Below, piece by piece: positions 16,541-24,865 of a stretch of DNA of 49,787 nt (position 1 is its first letter; each line of letters opens with the position of its first letter). The notes under the pieces were generated by a model. That model made no database searches. It had not been told where the DNA came from and saw only the letters and a list, made by a program, of their open reading frames with translations. The translations under genes and the position numbers were made by a program. Source of the DNA: BRH-c54 sp032251145 (GTDB lineage Bacteria > Bacteroidota > Bacteroidia > Flavobacteriales_E > Vicingaceae); NCBI GenBank assembly GCA_032251145.1, contig JAVVER010000010.1:1-49787 (forward strand), written 5' to 3'.

Positions 16541-18271
16541 ATGAAAAAAATAGTCTATTTAGTAATTTCAGCAGTGTTATTATACAGTTGTGGAGGAAAC
16601 AACAATAATAACCAAACTAATACTCAAACAGCAAAAGGAAATGTTCATTACGGTGGTGTGTTCAAAGTTAATGAAACGGAAGATTTCAGAAGCTTGTACC
16701 CATTAAATGTTACCGAAGTTGTTTCTCATAGAATTGCCAATCAGGTTTATGAAGGATTAGTTAAATTAGATCAAGAAGACTTATCTATATTGCCTGGGTT
16801 AGCAGAAAAGTGGGTAGTAAATGAAGATGCTACCAAGTTTACTTTTACACTAAGAAAAGGGGTTAAATTCCATGACGATAAATGCTTTGAAGGAGGAAAA
16901 GGTAGAGAAGTAACTGCTAAAGATTTTAAATATTCTTTAGATAAACTTTGTGAAACAGATCCTTCTAACCAAATGTATTGGTTATTTAAAGATAAAGTAA
17001 TTGGAGCAAACGAATATTATGAATCTACCGTAAACAAAGCTCCACTTCCTGGAGGTGTTTCTGGAATTAAAGTAATTGACGATTATACTATAGAAATTAA
17101 CTTAAACTATTCTTTTGCAGGATTCTTAAATATCTTAAGTCATATTTCTTGTTCTGTATTCCCTAAAGAAGCTTTTGACACTTATGGGTTAGATATGAGA
17201 ATTAACTGTGTAGGAACAGGTCCTTTTAGAGTTAAAAAAATTAAAGAGTCTGAAACCGTAATATTAGAAAGAAACCCTGAATATTGGAATGTAGATAGCT
17301 ACGGAAATCAATTACCTTACTTAGATGGAATTAAATTTTCATTCATTAAAGAGAAAAAAGCGGAATTATTAGAATTCAGAAAAGGTAACTTGGACATGGT
17401 GTTTAGATTACCATTAGAAATGATTAAAGAAGTAGTTGGTGAATTAGAAGAAGCTAAAAAAGGCGGAAACAAGCCTTACGTTATGCAAGTTGTTCCTGCT
17501 ATGAGTGTGTTTTATTTAGGGTTACAACATAAATTACCGCCTTTTAACAATATAGATGTAAGAAAAGCTTTTAACTATGCTATTGACAGAGAATCTATTG
17601 TAACTTACACCTTACAAGGGGAAGGGAGGCCAGGATTAAACGGTATTGTTCCTCCATTTAAAGGTTATGATTATGAAAATGTAAAAGGTTACGAGTACGC
17701 TCCTGATAAAGCTAAAGAACATATGGCTAAAGCAGGATACCCAAATGGTAAAGGTTTTCCTGAAATTACTCTGCAAATTAATCCGGGCGGTGGAGATAGA
17801 AACGTTCAGGTAGCTGAAGTTATTCAGAAAATGCTATCAGAGAACTTAGGGATTTCTGTTAAAATTGAACCCATGCAATTTGCTCAACACTTGGAAAATT
17901 TGGAAACAGGTAAAGCACTATTTTGGAGAGCTGGATGGATTGCCGATTATCCGGATCCAGAAAACTTCTTAAACTTACTTTACGGAGACCATGTTCCAGG
18001 AGACATTAACAGTAAATCTTACATTAACTCCGTTCGGTACCAAAGTGAAGCTTTTGATGCTGTTTTCAATGCGGCACTTAGAGAAATTGATGACAAAAAA
18101 CGTATGGAATTATATCGTCAGGCAGACCAAATTGCTATTGATGATGCGGCTACCATGCCAATTTTCTATGATGAAAACACAAGATTATTACAAGTTTATG
18201 TGAAAAACTTCCCTGCAAATGCAATGGAATATAGAGACATGACAGCTGTTTATTTCGAAAAAGAAGAATAG
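16541..18271 (+). CDS. ABC transporter substrate-binding lipoprotein, peptide/opine/nickel family (SBP_bac_5)
   Basis: The 576-residue protein has a lipoprotein signal (LLYSCGGN, lipid-bearing Cys17) followed by an asparagine-rich linker. The periplasmic-binding fold of the OppA/DppA class follows: SLYPLNVTEVVSHRIANQVY near the start, KFTFTLRKGVKFHDD around residue 105, and AFNYAIDRESIV near 350. It should bind oligopeptides or similar solutes at the cell surface or in the periplasm. No permease or ATPase gene is adjacent and a strong terminator follows, so it is transcribed alone and must work with components encoded elsewhere. Confidence 0.9.
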   Translation: MKKIVYLVISAVLLYSCGGNNNNNQTNTQTAKGNVHYGGVFKVNETEDFRSLYPLNVTEVVSHRIANQVYEGLVKLDQEDLSILPGLAEKWVVNEDATKFTFTLRKGVKFHDDKCFEGGKGREVTAKDFKYSLDKLCETDPSNQMYWLFKDKVIGANEYYESTVNKAPLPGGVSGIKVIDDYTIEINLNYSFAGFLNILSHISCSVFPKEAFDTYGLDMRINCVGTGPFRVKKIKESETVILERNPEYWNVDSYGNQLPYLDGIKFSFIKEKKAELLEFRKGNLDMVFRLPLEMIKEVVGELEEAKKGGNKPYVMQVVPAMSVFYLGLQHKLPPFNNIDVRKAFNYAIDRESIVTYTLQGEGRPGLNGIVPPFKGYDYENVKGYEYAPDKAKEHMAKAGYPNGKGFPEITLQINPGGGDRNVQVAEVIQKMLSENLGISVKIEPMQFAQHLENLETGKALFWRAGWIADYPDPENFLNLLYGDHVPGDINSKSYINSVRYQSEAFDAVFNAALREIDDKKRMELYRQADQIAIDDAATMPIFYDENTRLLQVYVKNFPANAMEYRDMTAVYFEKEE

Positions 18272-18300
18272 AAATACTAAACCCATAAATAAATTTAAAA

Positions 18301-18333
18301 CATCCTATTTAGCTAAATAGGATGTTTTTTTTT
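18301..18333 (+). terminator. Rho-independent terminator after the substrate-binding protein gene
   Basis: Perfect 12-base arms (CATCCTATTTAG and its complement, 18301-18324) are followed directly by nine T. It lies 30 bases after the stop codon and separates this gene from gmd. Confidence 0.9.
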
Positions 18334-18367
18334 ACGAGAATTAGTATTATTGTAAAAAATTAAACCA

Positions 18368-19459
18368 ATGTCGAAAAAAGTTGCATTAATAACAGGAGTT
18401 ACCGGACAAGATGGTGCTTATTTAGCTGAGTTATTATTAAGTAAAGGATATATTGTTCATGGAATAAAGAGAAGGAGTTCACTTTTTAACACAAATAGAA
18501 TTGACCATCTATATACCGATTTACATGAGGATAATGTGAGATTTATTTTACATTATGGAGATATGACCGACTCCACTAATATCATTAAAATTATTCAAGA
18601 TGTTCAGCCTGATGAAATATATAACTTAGCTGCCCAATCGCATGTAAAAGTTTCTTTTGAAACACCCGAATATACTGCCAACTCTGATGCTGTTGGTGCA
18701 TTAAGAATTTTAGAAGCTATTAGAATTTTAAAATTAGAAAAGAAAACAAAATTCTATCAAGCATCTACTTCAGAATTGTATGGAAAAGTACAAGAGGTTC
18801 CTCAAACAGAAACTACACCTTTTTACCCGAGAAGCCCTTATGCTGTAGCCAAACTATATGCTTTTTGGATTACCAAAAACTACCGAGAGGCTTACGGAAT
18901 GTATGCTTGTAACGGCATTTTATTTAACCATGAAAGCCCTATAAGAGGAGAAACTTTTGTTACCAGAAAAATTACTAGAGGTGTTGCCAGAATTAAATTA
19001 GGCATGCAAAAGAAAATCTACTTAGGAAATATTGATGCTAAAAGAGATTGGGGACATGCCAAAGACTATGTAGAAGGCATGTGGTTAATGTTACAACAAG
19101 AAACCCCTGAAGATTATGTTTTAGCAACCGGAGAAACAACCTCAGTAAGAGATTTTATAACTATGGCTTTTAATGAAGTGGGAATTAAAATGAAATGGGA
19201 AGGAACAGGTGTTAATGAAAAAGGAATTAATGCAGAAACAGGAGATATCCTTATAGAAATTGACCCTAATTATTTCAGACCTACAGAAGTAGATTTATTA
19301 ATTGGAGATGCTTCTAAAGCATTTAACAACTTAGGTTGGAAACCAAAACATAATTTACAAGACTTGGTAAAAGACATGGTTCAATCTGATATGAACTTAT
19401 TTAAAAGAGATAAATACTTGCTAGAAGGTGGGCATGATGTAATGAATTACAATGAATAA
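18368..19459 (+). CDS. gmd: GDP-mannose 4,6-dehydratase
   Basis: The 363-residue extended short-chain dehydrogenase has ITGVTGQDGAYLAELLLSKG at the NADP-binding N-terminus, STSELYGKVQEVPQTE in the middle and the catalytic YAVAK (Tyr158, Lys162). It makes GDP-4-keto-6-deoxy-D-mannose, the first step of GDP-L-fucose synthesis. Length is normal for the family. It overlaps the next gene, fcl, by eight bases, so the two enzymes are made together. Confidence 0.97.
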   Translation: MSKKVALITGVTGQDGAYLAELLLSKGYIVHGIKRRSSLFNTNRIDHLYTDLHEDNVRFILHYGDMTDSTNIIKIIQDVQPDEIYNLAAQSHVKVSFETPEYTANSDAVGALRILEAIRILKLEKKTKFYQASTSELYGKVQEVPQTETTPFYPRSPYAVAKLYAFWITKNYREAYGMYACNGILFNHESPIRGETFVTRKITRGVARIKLGMQKKIYLGNIDAKRDWGHAKDYVEGMWLMLQQETPEDYVLATGETTSVRDFITMAFNEVGIKMKWEGTGVNEKGINAETGDILIEIDPNYFRPTEVDLLIGDASKAFNNLGWKPKHNLQDLVKDMVQSDMNLFKRDKYLLEGGHDVMNYNE

Positions 19460-20378
19460 ATCTGATAAAATTTATGTTGCCGGACATAACGGCATGGTTG
19501 GTTCGGCTATTATTAGACAGCTAAAAAACAATGGTTTCACAAACTTATTAGTTAGAACCTCTAAAGAGTTGGATTTAACTAACCAACAAGCGGTAAATAG
19601 TTTTTTTGAAACAGAAAAACCTGATTATGTTTTTTTAGCTGCGGCAAAAGTAGGCGGCATACACGCCAACAATGTATATAGAGCCGATTTTCTTTATCAA
19701 AACCTAATGATAGAAGCCAATGTAATTCATGCTGCTTATTTAAATAACGTAACTAAATTATTGTTTTTAGGTTCTTCTTGTATATATCCAAAAATGGCTC
19801 CTCAACCATTAAAAGAAGAGTACCTTTTAACAGGTTTTTTAGAGACTACTAATGAGCCTTATGCCATTGCTAAAATAGCCGGCATTAAACTTTGCGAATC
19901 TTATAGAAGACAATACGGTTGCAATTTTATTTCGGCAATGCCAACTAACCTTTATGGTCCGAATGATAATTACGATTTAAACCATTCCCATGTGTTGCCT
20001 GCTTTAATAAGAAAATTTCATACAGCAAAAGTAGAAAACCAACCACAAGTAGAAATTTGGGGAACAGGTACTCCTCTTAGAGAATTTTTGCATGTTGATG
20101 ATTTAGCGGCAGCTTGTCTGTTTTTAATGGAAAAATACAATGAGGAGTTATTTGTAAACGTAGGTTCAGGAATAGATATTTCTATTAAAGACCTAGCTTT
20201 ATTAGTTAAAAAAACCGTTGGCTATGAAGGCGATTTGGTTTTCAACACCTCCAAACCCGATGGAACTCCACGAAAATTAATGGATGTATCCAGAATTAAT
20301 CAATTGGGTTGGAAACACAACATCTCTTTAGAAGATGGAATTAAAACAGTTTATGAAGAAGTAAAAGATACTTTCTAA
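19452..20378 (+). CDS. fcl: GDP-L-fucose synthase
   Basis: The 308-residue epimerase/reductase has the cofactor motif AGHNGMVGSAI, the family stretch LGSSCIYPKMAPQP and the catalytic YAIAK (Tyr137, Lys141). It turns the gmd product into GDP-L-fucose for surface glycans. It overlaps gmd by eight bases and is followed after 13 bases by a secreted YD-repeat-like protein, which may share the transcript. No fucosyltransferase or polysaccharide gene cluster adjoins it. Confidence 0.96.
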   Translation: MNKSDKIYVAGHNGMVGSAIIRQLKNNGFTNLLVRTSKELDLTNQQAVNSFFETEKPDYVFLAAAKVGGIHANNVYRADFLYQNLMIEANVIHAAYLNNVTKLLFLGSSCIYPKMAPQPLKEEYLLTGFLETTNEPYAIAKIAGIKLCESYRRQYGCNFISAMPTNLYGPNDNYDLNHSHVLPALIRKFHTAKVENQPQVEIWGTGTPLREFLHVDDLAAACLFLMEKYNEELFVNVGSGIDISIKDLALLVKKTVGYEGDLVFNTSKPDGTPRKLMDVSRINQLGWKHNISLEDGIKTVYEEVKDTF

Positions 20379-20391
20379 AATTTATCATTTT

Positions 20392-21300
20392 ATGTCTATA
20401 GTAAAATATCTTTTAAGCTTTTTTTTATTCCTTTTGCTTTCATTAAACACCAAAGCACAATTATTGGATGCCAACAAACAACTTTTTGATGAAGATCCTT
20501 TTTTTAATGAAAAATTCATTAAAATCAATAAGATAAAATCTATTAAAGGCAGTTGGTCATCTAAAAAAGTAAAAGATATTATCCGAAAAAAAAATGTAGA
20601 TTTTTATTACGAATTTGATGAAAGTGGGATGTTGAAACAACAATACTCTACTTTTTTATCTCAAAACATTAAAAAAGACACAAGTGTAATTGCTTATACC
20701 TACAACAATGAAAATAAGATTATTGTAAAACGAAAAACAGATAACAACGGTTTTTTTTCGCTGACTTATGATTATGATGCTAAAGGCAATTTATTAAAAG
20801 AAACGTATGCTCGAGAAGAAAATGCCAGCAACACTAAAAATGATTTTAGTTTAAAAAAACAATACATTATTAAAACCGATAGCTTCCATTATGAGCAATT
20901 AGCTAAAAATCAAGAAAAAATTACTTACTACAATAGCTACGGTAAAAGCTACAAAGAAACATTTTATTATTATGATGATTTGGGCTACTTATCAGAAGTA
21001 TATACCAAGTATTTAATTGGCAATAAAAAATCAAAAATTACCTACAAATTTAACGAAACGGGTAGATTGGCAGAACGGACCACTCATGCTGATTTTAATA
21101 CCAACCTAATAAAAAAAGAGGAATTTATATACGATGAAATAGCTAATTTAATGGAAATTAAAACCTATGAAAATGATGAGTATAAAACCTCCACACAGTT
21201 TCTTTACGATAAAAATATGCTAATGACTGCCCAACTTACCAAAGTTATTGCTACCGAATTTCTTACTATTATTCAGTATGAATATAGTTTTTATGAGTAG
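20392..21300 (+). CDS. Secreted protein with YD-repeat-like strands
   Basis: The 302-residue protein has a signal peptide (YLLSFFLFLLLSLNTKAQ). It consists of repeated beta motifs of the form YxYDxxGxLxE: YEFDESGMLKQQ, YDYDAKGNLLKET, YYYDDLGYLSEVYTK, YKFNETGRLAERT. These resemble RHS/YD repeats or the related short repeats of Bacteroidota envelope proteins, though far too few for an RHS toxin. It is likely periplasmic or surface-exposed. It follows fcl by 13 bases. In the same frame after its stop codon lies a transposase relic. Confidence 0.75.
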   Translation: MSIVKYLLSFFLFLLLSLNTKAQLLDANKQLFDEDPFFNEKFIKINKIKSIKGSWSSKKVKDIIRKKNVDFYYEFDESGMLKQQYSTFLSQNIKKDTSVIAYTYNNENKIIVKRKTDNNGFFSLTYDYDAKGNLLKETYAREENASNTKNDFSLKKQYIIKTDSFHYEQLAKNQEKITYYNSYGKSYKETFYYYDDLGYLSEVYTKYLIGNKKSKITYKFNETGRLAERTTHADFNTNLIKKEEFIYDEIANLMEIKTYENDEYKTSTQFLYDKNMLMTAQLTKVIATEFLTIIQYEYSFYE

Positions 21301-21312
21301 TTGGCAAAATTG

Positions 21313-21390
21313 ATAGTAGTGGTTTCAAGTTTCATTGAAAAACCAGCAGATTGGAAATATAGTAACACTAAAATTTTTGTAAATTTATAA
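21313..21390 (+). pseudogene. Relic of the C-terminus of a REP-associated (IS200-like) transposase
   Basis: Reading on from 21313 gives IVVVSSFIEKPADWKYSNTK and then a stop at 21388. This strongly resembles the C-terminal end of Bacteroidota REP-associated tyrosine transposases, which typically read like NPVxxGFVEKPEDWxYSSA. A two-codon change near the front would restore NPVVSSFIEKP. Only about 25 codons survive, with no HUH catalytic domain nearby. The assignment rests on my recall of the motif. Confidence 0.5.
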
Positions 21391-21453
21391 TTGATTTAAA
21401 ATCCCTCGCTCGCTATCATAAAGCATTTTTTATGTTACCTAAATAAAAAAGTT

Positions 21454-21891
21454 ATGTATGGAAAAAAAATAAATAGTTTTAGAAAAAAATATAAACACCT
21501 AGAAAAATTTGGATTAGAAATCGGAGGAATTGCAGAACTTATGGGTACTTATGTTATTGCTGTGAGTCATCCTTTAATTTTTGATAATAGGTGGTTATCA
21601 AAGAAATTTGAAGGGATTGATATAAGAAGTAGTACTTCAGGAGAGCTTCCAAAAGAATTTGTTGTAGATCAATCAGATATGTTTTGGTACGAAAAATATT
21701 ATGTGTGGGCACCAGAACGATTTGAAAAATTTGTTGATAGATGTGGAGATGAAATCAGAGAAAAGTTAAAAAACCCTACCATGACAAGAGATGATATGTT
21801 AGATGCTTTATGTTTTGGCGATTTTAAAAAACATAAAAAGTTAGTAGAGGAGAATATTAAGAGTGGAAAATTACCTGAGTATACCGAATAA
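21454..21891 (+). CDS. Unrecognised 145-residue cytoplasmic protein
   Basis: The protein is hydrophilic, starts MYGKKINSFRKKYKHLEKFG and has no signal peptide or membrane segment. A central stretch rich in aromatics (SDMFWYEKYYVWAPERFEKF) is followed by an acidic, lysine-rich helical end. I recognise no domain. It sits alone between the transposase relic and a toxin-antitoxin pair, an accessory setting. The ATG is preceded by AT-rich DNA, and no other in-frame start is plausible. Confidence 0.6.
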   Translation: MYGKKINSFRKKYKHLEKFGLEIGGIAELMGTYVIAVSHPLIFDNRWLSKKFEGIDIRSSTSGELPKEFVVDQSDMFWYEKYYVWAPERFEKFVDRCGDEIREKLKNPTMTRDDMLDALCFGDFKKHKKLVEENIKSGKLPEYTE

Positions 21892-22042
21892 ATGGTAGTG
21901 TTACTATTTATACTGTTGAACCCCCTGCCTTAACTAATTTTATAATCTAAAAAATATAATTTAGGTAAGGTTGTTTACAATATCCATCCGATAGAATGAA
22001 GAAAATCAAAAAAAATCAAAACAATAATTAGTCAAAAATCGT

Positions 22043-22067
22043 TAACTTTGTTAGCATCCTTAACAAA
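22043..22067 (+). promoter_or_regulatory. Promoter/operator of the first toxin-antitoxin pair
   Basis: TAACTTTG (22043-22050) fits the -7 consensus. It overlaps an inverted repeat with arms TTTGTTA (22047-22053) and TAACAAA (22061-22067), ending eight bases before the antitoxin ATG. Overlap of promoter and dyad is typical of autoregulated toxin-antitoxin operons. Confidence 0.45.
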
Positions 22068-22075
22068 TCAGAAAA

Positions 22076-22321
22076 ATGAACATAGAAGCCTTGAAAATAG
22101 ATATTGCCAAACAACTTTTCAGTATTAACGAAAAATCGGTATTGGAACAAATCAAAAGTATTTTGGAGCGAAAAGCAATTGTTGCTTATTCTACTGATGG
22201 TAAACCTTTAACCGTTCAATCTTACAACAAAGCATTGGAAAAAGCCGAGCAGGATATTTTAAAAGGAAAAGTTACTAATTCCAAAACCCTTAAACAAGAA
22301 GTAGAAAATTGGAAAAAGTAA
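22076..22321 (+). CDS. Antitoxin of a RelE/ParE-type module
   Basis: The 81-residue protein has a charged, helical N-terminal half (LKIDIAKQLFSINEKSVLEQ) and a flexible, lysine-rich C-terminal half (LEKAEQDILKGKVTNSKTLK) of the sort that wraps the toxin. This architecture is common among Bacteroidota antitoxins without a named DNA-binding fold. Its end overlaps the toxin start by 13 bases, which couples their translation. An inverted repeat directly upstream is the probable autoregulatory site. Confidence 0.75.
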   Translation: MNIEALKIDIAKQLFSINEKSVLEQIKSILERKAIVAYSTDGKPLTVQSYNKALEKAEQDILKGKVTNSKTLKQEVENWKK

Positions 22322-22605
22322 CTAAAGTGGAGTGGACGGATACTGCTAAAACTGCTCTAAAAAACGTATTTGATTTTCATGCAAAATATTCCGAACAATC
22401 GGCTAAAAATATCGTGAATGATATTATTGATACGGCTGATACTATTGTTTTTGCCCATCAATATCAGGTTGATGATATCAATCCAAACTACCGCAGAATG
22501 GTGGTCAGAGATTATAAAATTCTTTACAAGATATCTCAAAAAGTGGTTTTAATAATGAATATCGTAAGCACTAAAGTTAATCCTGAAAAATTAAAAAAAT
22601 TGTAA
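22309..22605 (+). CDS. RelE/ParE-superfamily toxin
   Basis: The 98-residue protein has the small alpha-beta fold of the superfamily: VEWTDTAKTALKNVFDFHAK (first strand and helix), then the core NPNYRRMVVRDYKILYKI and the final strand VVLIMNIVSTK. The frame begins with TTG at 22309 inside the antitoxin gene. It could be a ribosome-dependent RNase (RelE-like) or a gyrase inhibitor (ParE-like), and sequence alone does not decide. A REP-like repeat follows 30 bases downstream. Confidence 0.82.
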   Translation: MEKVTKVEWTDTAKTALKNVFDFHAKYSEQSAKNIVNDIIDTADTIVFAHQYQVDDINPNYRRMVVRDYKILYKISQKVVLIMNIVSTKVNPEKLKKL

Positions 22606-22634
22606 TTACTTTTTTTTGATTGAATGTTTTAAAT

Positions 22635-22687
22635 TTTCCCACTATTTTTATTCTGAAGCGAGGCAAGAGTCCCGATAGTTATCGGGA
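22635..22687 (+). repeat. REP-like intergenic repeat after the first toxin gene
   Basis: The first 35 bases (22635-22669, core TTCTGAAGCGAGGCAAGAG) match the reverse complement of 46755-46791 at about 32 positions. They are followed by the palindrome TCCCGATAGTTATCGGGA (22670-22687). Both copies directly follow a RelE/ParE module. Confidence 0.6.
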
Positions 22688-22727
22688 GCGACTAAAAACT
22701 TTAACCCTGAGTTCTACTTTCTTTCCT

Positions 22728-22735
22728 TATTTTTG
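22728..22735 (+). promoter_or_regulatory. -7 promoter box before the PLP-enzyme gene
   Basis: TATTTTTG fits the TAnnTTTG consensus, 40 bases before the ATG at 22776. No TTTG stands at the -33 distance. Confidence 0.35.
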
Positions 22736-22775
22736 TATTGAATCAATAAAGTATAAAACTCCTATACAATAAAAA

Positions 22776-23918
22776 ATGAAATTCGGAACAAAAGTCATTC
22801 ATGCAGGTCTTGAACCTGACCCAGCAACTGGAGCAATTATGACTCCTATTTACCAAACTTCCACTTATGTTCAAGATGGTATTGGAAACCACAAAGGATA
22901 TGAATATTCGAGAACACTTAACCCAACAAGGCATGCCTTAGAAAAAAACTTAGCTGCCATCGAAAATGGAAAATTTGGTGCTTGTTTTGGTTCTGGTTTA
23001 GCCGCAATAGATTGCGTAATTAAAATGTTAAATCCAGGAGATGAAGTAATTTCAACAAACGATTTATATGGTGGTTCTTACAGAATTTTCACTACTATCT
23101 TTGAAAAATACGGTATCAAATTTCACTTTGTACCAATGCACAATACTACAGCCATTGAAGAAAAAATTAATACCAATACCAAGCTTATTTGGGTAGAAAC
23201 ACCCACCAACCCAATGATGAACATTATTGACATTAAAGCTGTTGCTGTTATTGCAAAAAAGAAAAATGTTTTATTAGCTATTGACAATACTTTTGCAACT
23301 CCTTACTTACAAAATCCGTTAGATTTAGGTGCTGATATAGTAATGCACTCTGCTACTAAATATTTGGGAGGACACTCTGATGTAGTGATGGGGGCTCTGG
23401 TGGTTAACGATGAAAAAATTGCAAAAGAAATTTATAGAATTCAGAATAGTAGTGGTGCTGTTTGCGGACCACAAGATGCATTTTTAGTGCTTAGAGGAAT
23501 TAAAACATTACACTTAAGAATGCAAAGACATTGCGAAAACGGAAAGAAAATAGCAGAATTTTTAAACACCCACCCAAAAGTGGAAAACGTATATTGGCCA
23601 GGATTACCTTCACATCCCAACCATGACATAGCGAAAGCTCAAATGAGAGATTTTGGTGGTATGGTTTCTTTCTCTCTTAAAGGAAATAAATTAGAAGATG
23701 CTTTAGCCATAGTTAAAAAAGTACAACTATTTGCGTTAGCAGAATCATTAGGTGGCGTAGAATCGCTAATTGGACACCCCGCAACAATGACTCATGCAGC
23801 TATCCCAAAAAAAGAAAGAGAAAAAACCGGTATTGTAGATTCACTTATAAGATTAAGTGTTGGTGTTGAAGATGCCGAAGATTTATTAAATGATCTAACC
23901 AAAGCATTAAAACTATAA
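22776..23918 (+). CDS. Cys/Met-metabolism PLP enzyme (cystathionine gamma-synthase/lyase type)
   Basis: The 380-residue protein belongs to the transsulfuration family. YEYSRTLNPTRHALEKNLAA at about 48-67 is the family opening, and Lys195 in MHSATKYLGGHSD forms the Schiff base with pyridoxal phosphate. The ending ESLIGHPATMTHAAIPKKER is also diagnostic. Members act on cystathionine or O-acyl-homoserine in methionine and cysteine metabolism. Gamma-synthase and gamma-lyase cannot be told apart by eye, so no symbol is given. It stands alone, 170 bp after the toxin-antitoxin pair. Confidence 0.92.
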   Translation: MKFGTKVIHAGLEPDPATGAIMTPIYQTSTYVQDGIGNHKGYEYSRTLNPTRHALEKNLAAIENGKFGACFGSGLAAIDCVIKMLNPGDEVISTNDLYGGSYRIFTTIFEKYGIKFHFVPMHNTTAIEEKINTNTKLIWVETPTNPMMNIIDIKAVAVIAKKKNVLLAIDNTFATPYLQNPLDLGADIVMHSATKYLGGHSDVVMGALVVNDEKIAKEIYRIQNSSGAVCGPQDAFLVLRGIKTLHLRMQRHCENGKKIAEFLNTHPKVENVYWPGLPSHPNHDIAKAQMRDFGGMVSFSLKGNKLEDALAIVKKVQLFALAESLGGVESLIGHPATMTHAAIPKKEREKTGIVDSLIRLSVGVEDAEDLLNDLTKALKL

Positions 23919-24053
23919 TAAATCGAGAGTCTGAACTAAAATGTTCGAGTTCGAGGCTTTCGCAGTTTTAAAATTAAGAGTTTACCATTGTAAATGACTA
24001 ATTTTTAAAACAAGAATAACGAAGAAATCGGACATTATAAACAGACGTTAATT

Positions 24054-24770
24054 ATGAATTATTTTTTTATTACAGGATCAAGTAAAGGATTAGGTAAAGC
24101 CCTAACGGAATTATTATTAACTGATGAAGAAAACGTTGTCTATGGAATTTCCAGAACAAACAGCATCAATCATCATCAATTTAACCATATACAAATAGAT
24201 TTAGCAGACTTAGATGCTGTTAAACAATTTCAATTCCCAGAATTAAAGGATGCTACAACTATAACTTTAGTAAATAATGCTGGAATTGTTGGAGATATTA
24301 AATACTTAGGAAACCTCGATTGTGATAAAATAATTAACACTTACAACCTCAACCTTATTACACCAACCTTGCTTATCAATCAGTTTACAAAAACTTACAA
24401 CAATGAACTAAGTAAATTAGTGGTAAATATTAGTTCTGGTGCAGGAAGAAGTCCTATTGATGGATGGAATGTGTATTGTGCTACCAAAGCAGGGCTAGAC
24501 ATGCTTAGTTTAGTTTTTAAAGAAGAACTCAACAACAAAAAATTGAATATTAATATCTTAAGCTTAGCTCCTGGAATTATTGATACAGGTATGCAAGAAG
24601 AAATTAGAAAAGCTGATGAGTCTAACTTTTCAAATATAGAACGATTTATTGAATATAAAAAGAATGGAGATTTGGCAAGTCCAACAACTACAGCAAAGCT
24701 TATTGCTAAATTTATTTCAGACAAAACCTTACAAGAAAATACCATTTGTTCGGTAAGAGATATTAATTAA
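24054..24770 (+). CDS. Short-chain dehydrogenase (sepiapterin-reductase-like)
   Basis: The 238-residue classical SDR shows the cofactor motif TGSSKGLG (7-14), the structural NNAGI, Ser127/Ser128 in ISSGAG and the catalytic pair Tyr141 and Lys145 (YCATK). The pattern GSSKGLGKAL and the C-terminal LAPGIIDTGMQEEIRKADES resemble bacterial benzil/sepiapterin reductases, which reduce carbonyls with NADPH. The true substrate is unknown. It is a single gene with its own 135-bp upstream region. Confidence 0.88.
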   Translation: MNYFFITGSSKGLGKALTELLLTDEENVVYGISRTNSINHHQFNHIQIDLADLDAVKQFQFPELKDATTITLVNNAGIVGDIKYLGNLDCDKIINTYNLNLITPTLLINQFTKTYNNELSKLVVNISSGAGRSPIDGWNVYCATKAGLDMLSLVFKEELNNKKLNINILSLAPGIIDTGMQEEIRKADESNFSNIERFIEYKKNGDLASPTTTAKLIAKFISDKTLQENTICSVRDIN

Positions 24771-24834
24771 AACACAACTGTAGCATTCTAATAATGCCAC
24801 AACAAAAAACCTTAACAAAAATAAAATAAAGGCT

Positions 24835-24842
24835 TATATTTG
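24835..24842 (+). promoter_or_regulatory. -7 promoter box of the M43 protease gene
   Basis: TATATTTG fits TAnnTTTG and lies 23 bases before the ATG at 24866. A GTG that would lengthen the reading frame begins at 24842, at the end of the box itself, so it cannot be the start if the box is used. Confidence 0.4.
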
Positions 24843-24865
24843 TGGGTGAACTAAAAAAATTATAC

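Noticed and set aside
20392..21300. RHS toxin
   Set aside because: Only a few YD-like strands exist in 302 residues, with no RHS core barrel or toxin tip.
21928..21970. Imperfect inverted repeat CCTTAACTAA...TTTAGGTAAGG
   Set aside because: Several mismatches in AT-rich DNA; no promoter or gene boundary depends on it.
23919..24053. Possible tRNA suggested by GTTCGAGTTCGAGG
   Set aside because: No acceptor, D or anticodon stem can be built around it; it is probably plain intergenic DNA.
24395..24745. Minus-strand open frame of 116 codons
   Set aside because: It is antisense to the SDR gene, whose motifs are complete and in frame.
24842..24865. GTG start extending the M43 protease
   Set aside because: The GTG begins at the last base of a TATATTTG promoter box, and the added residues would precede a complete signal peptide starting at the ATG at 24866.
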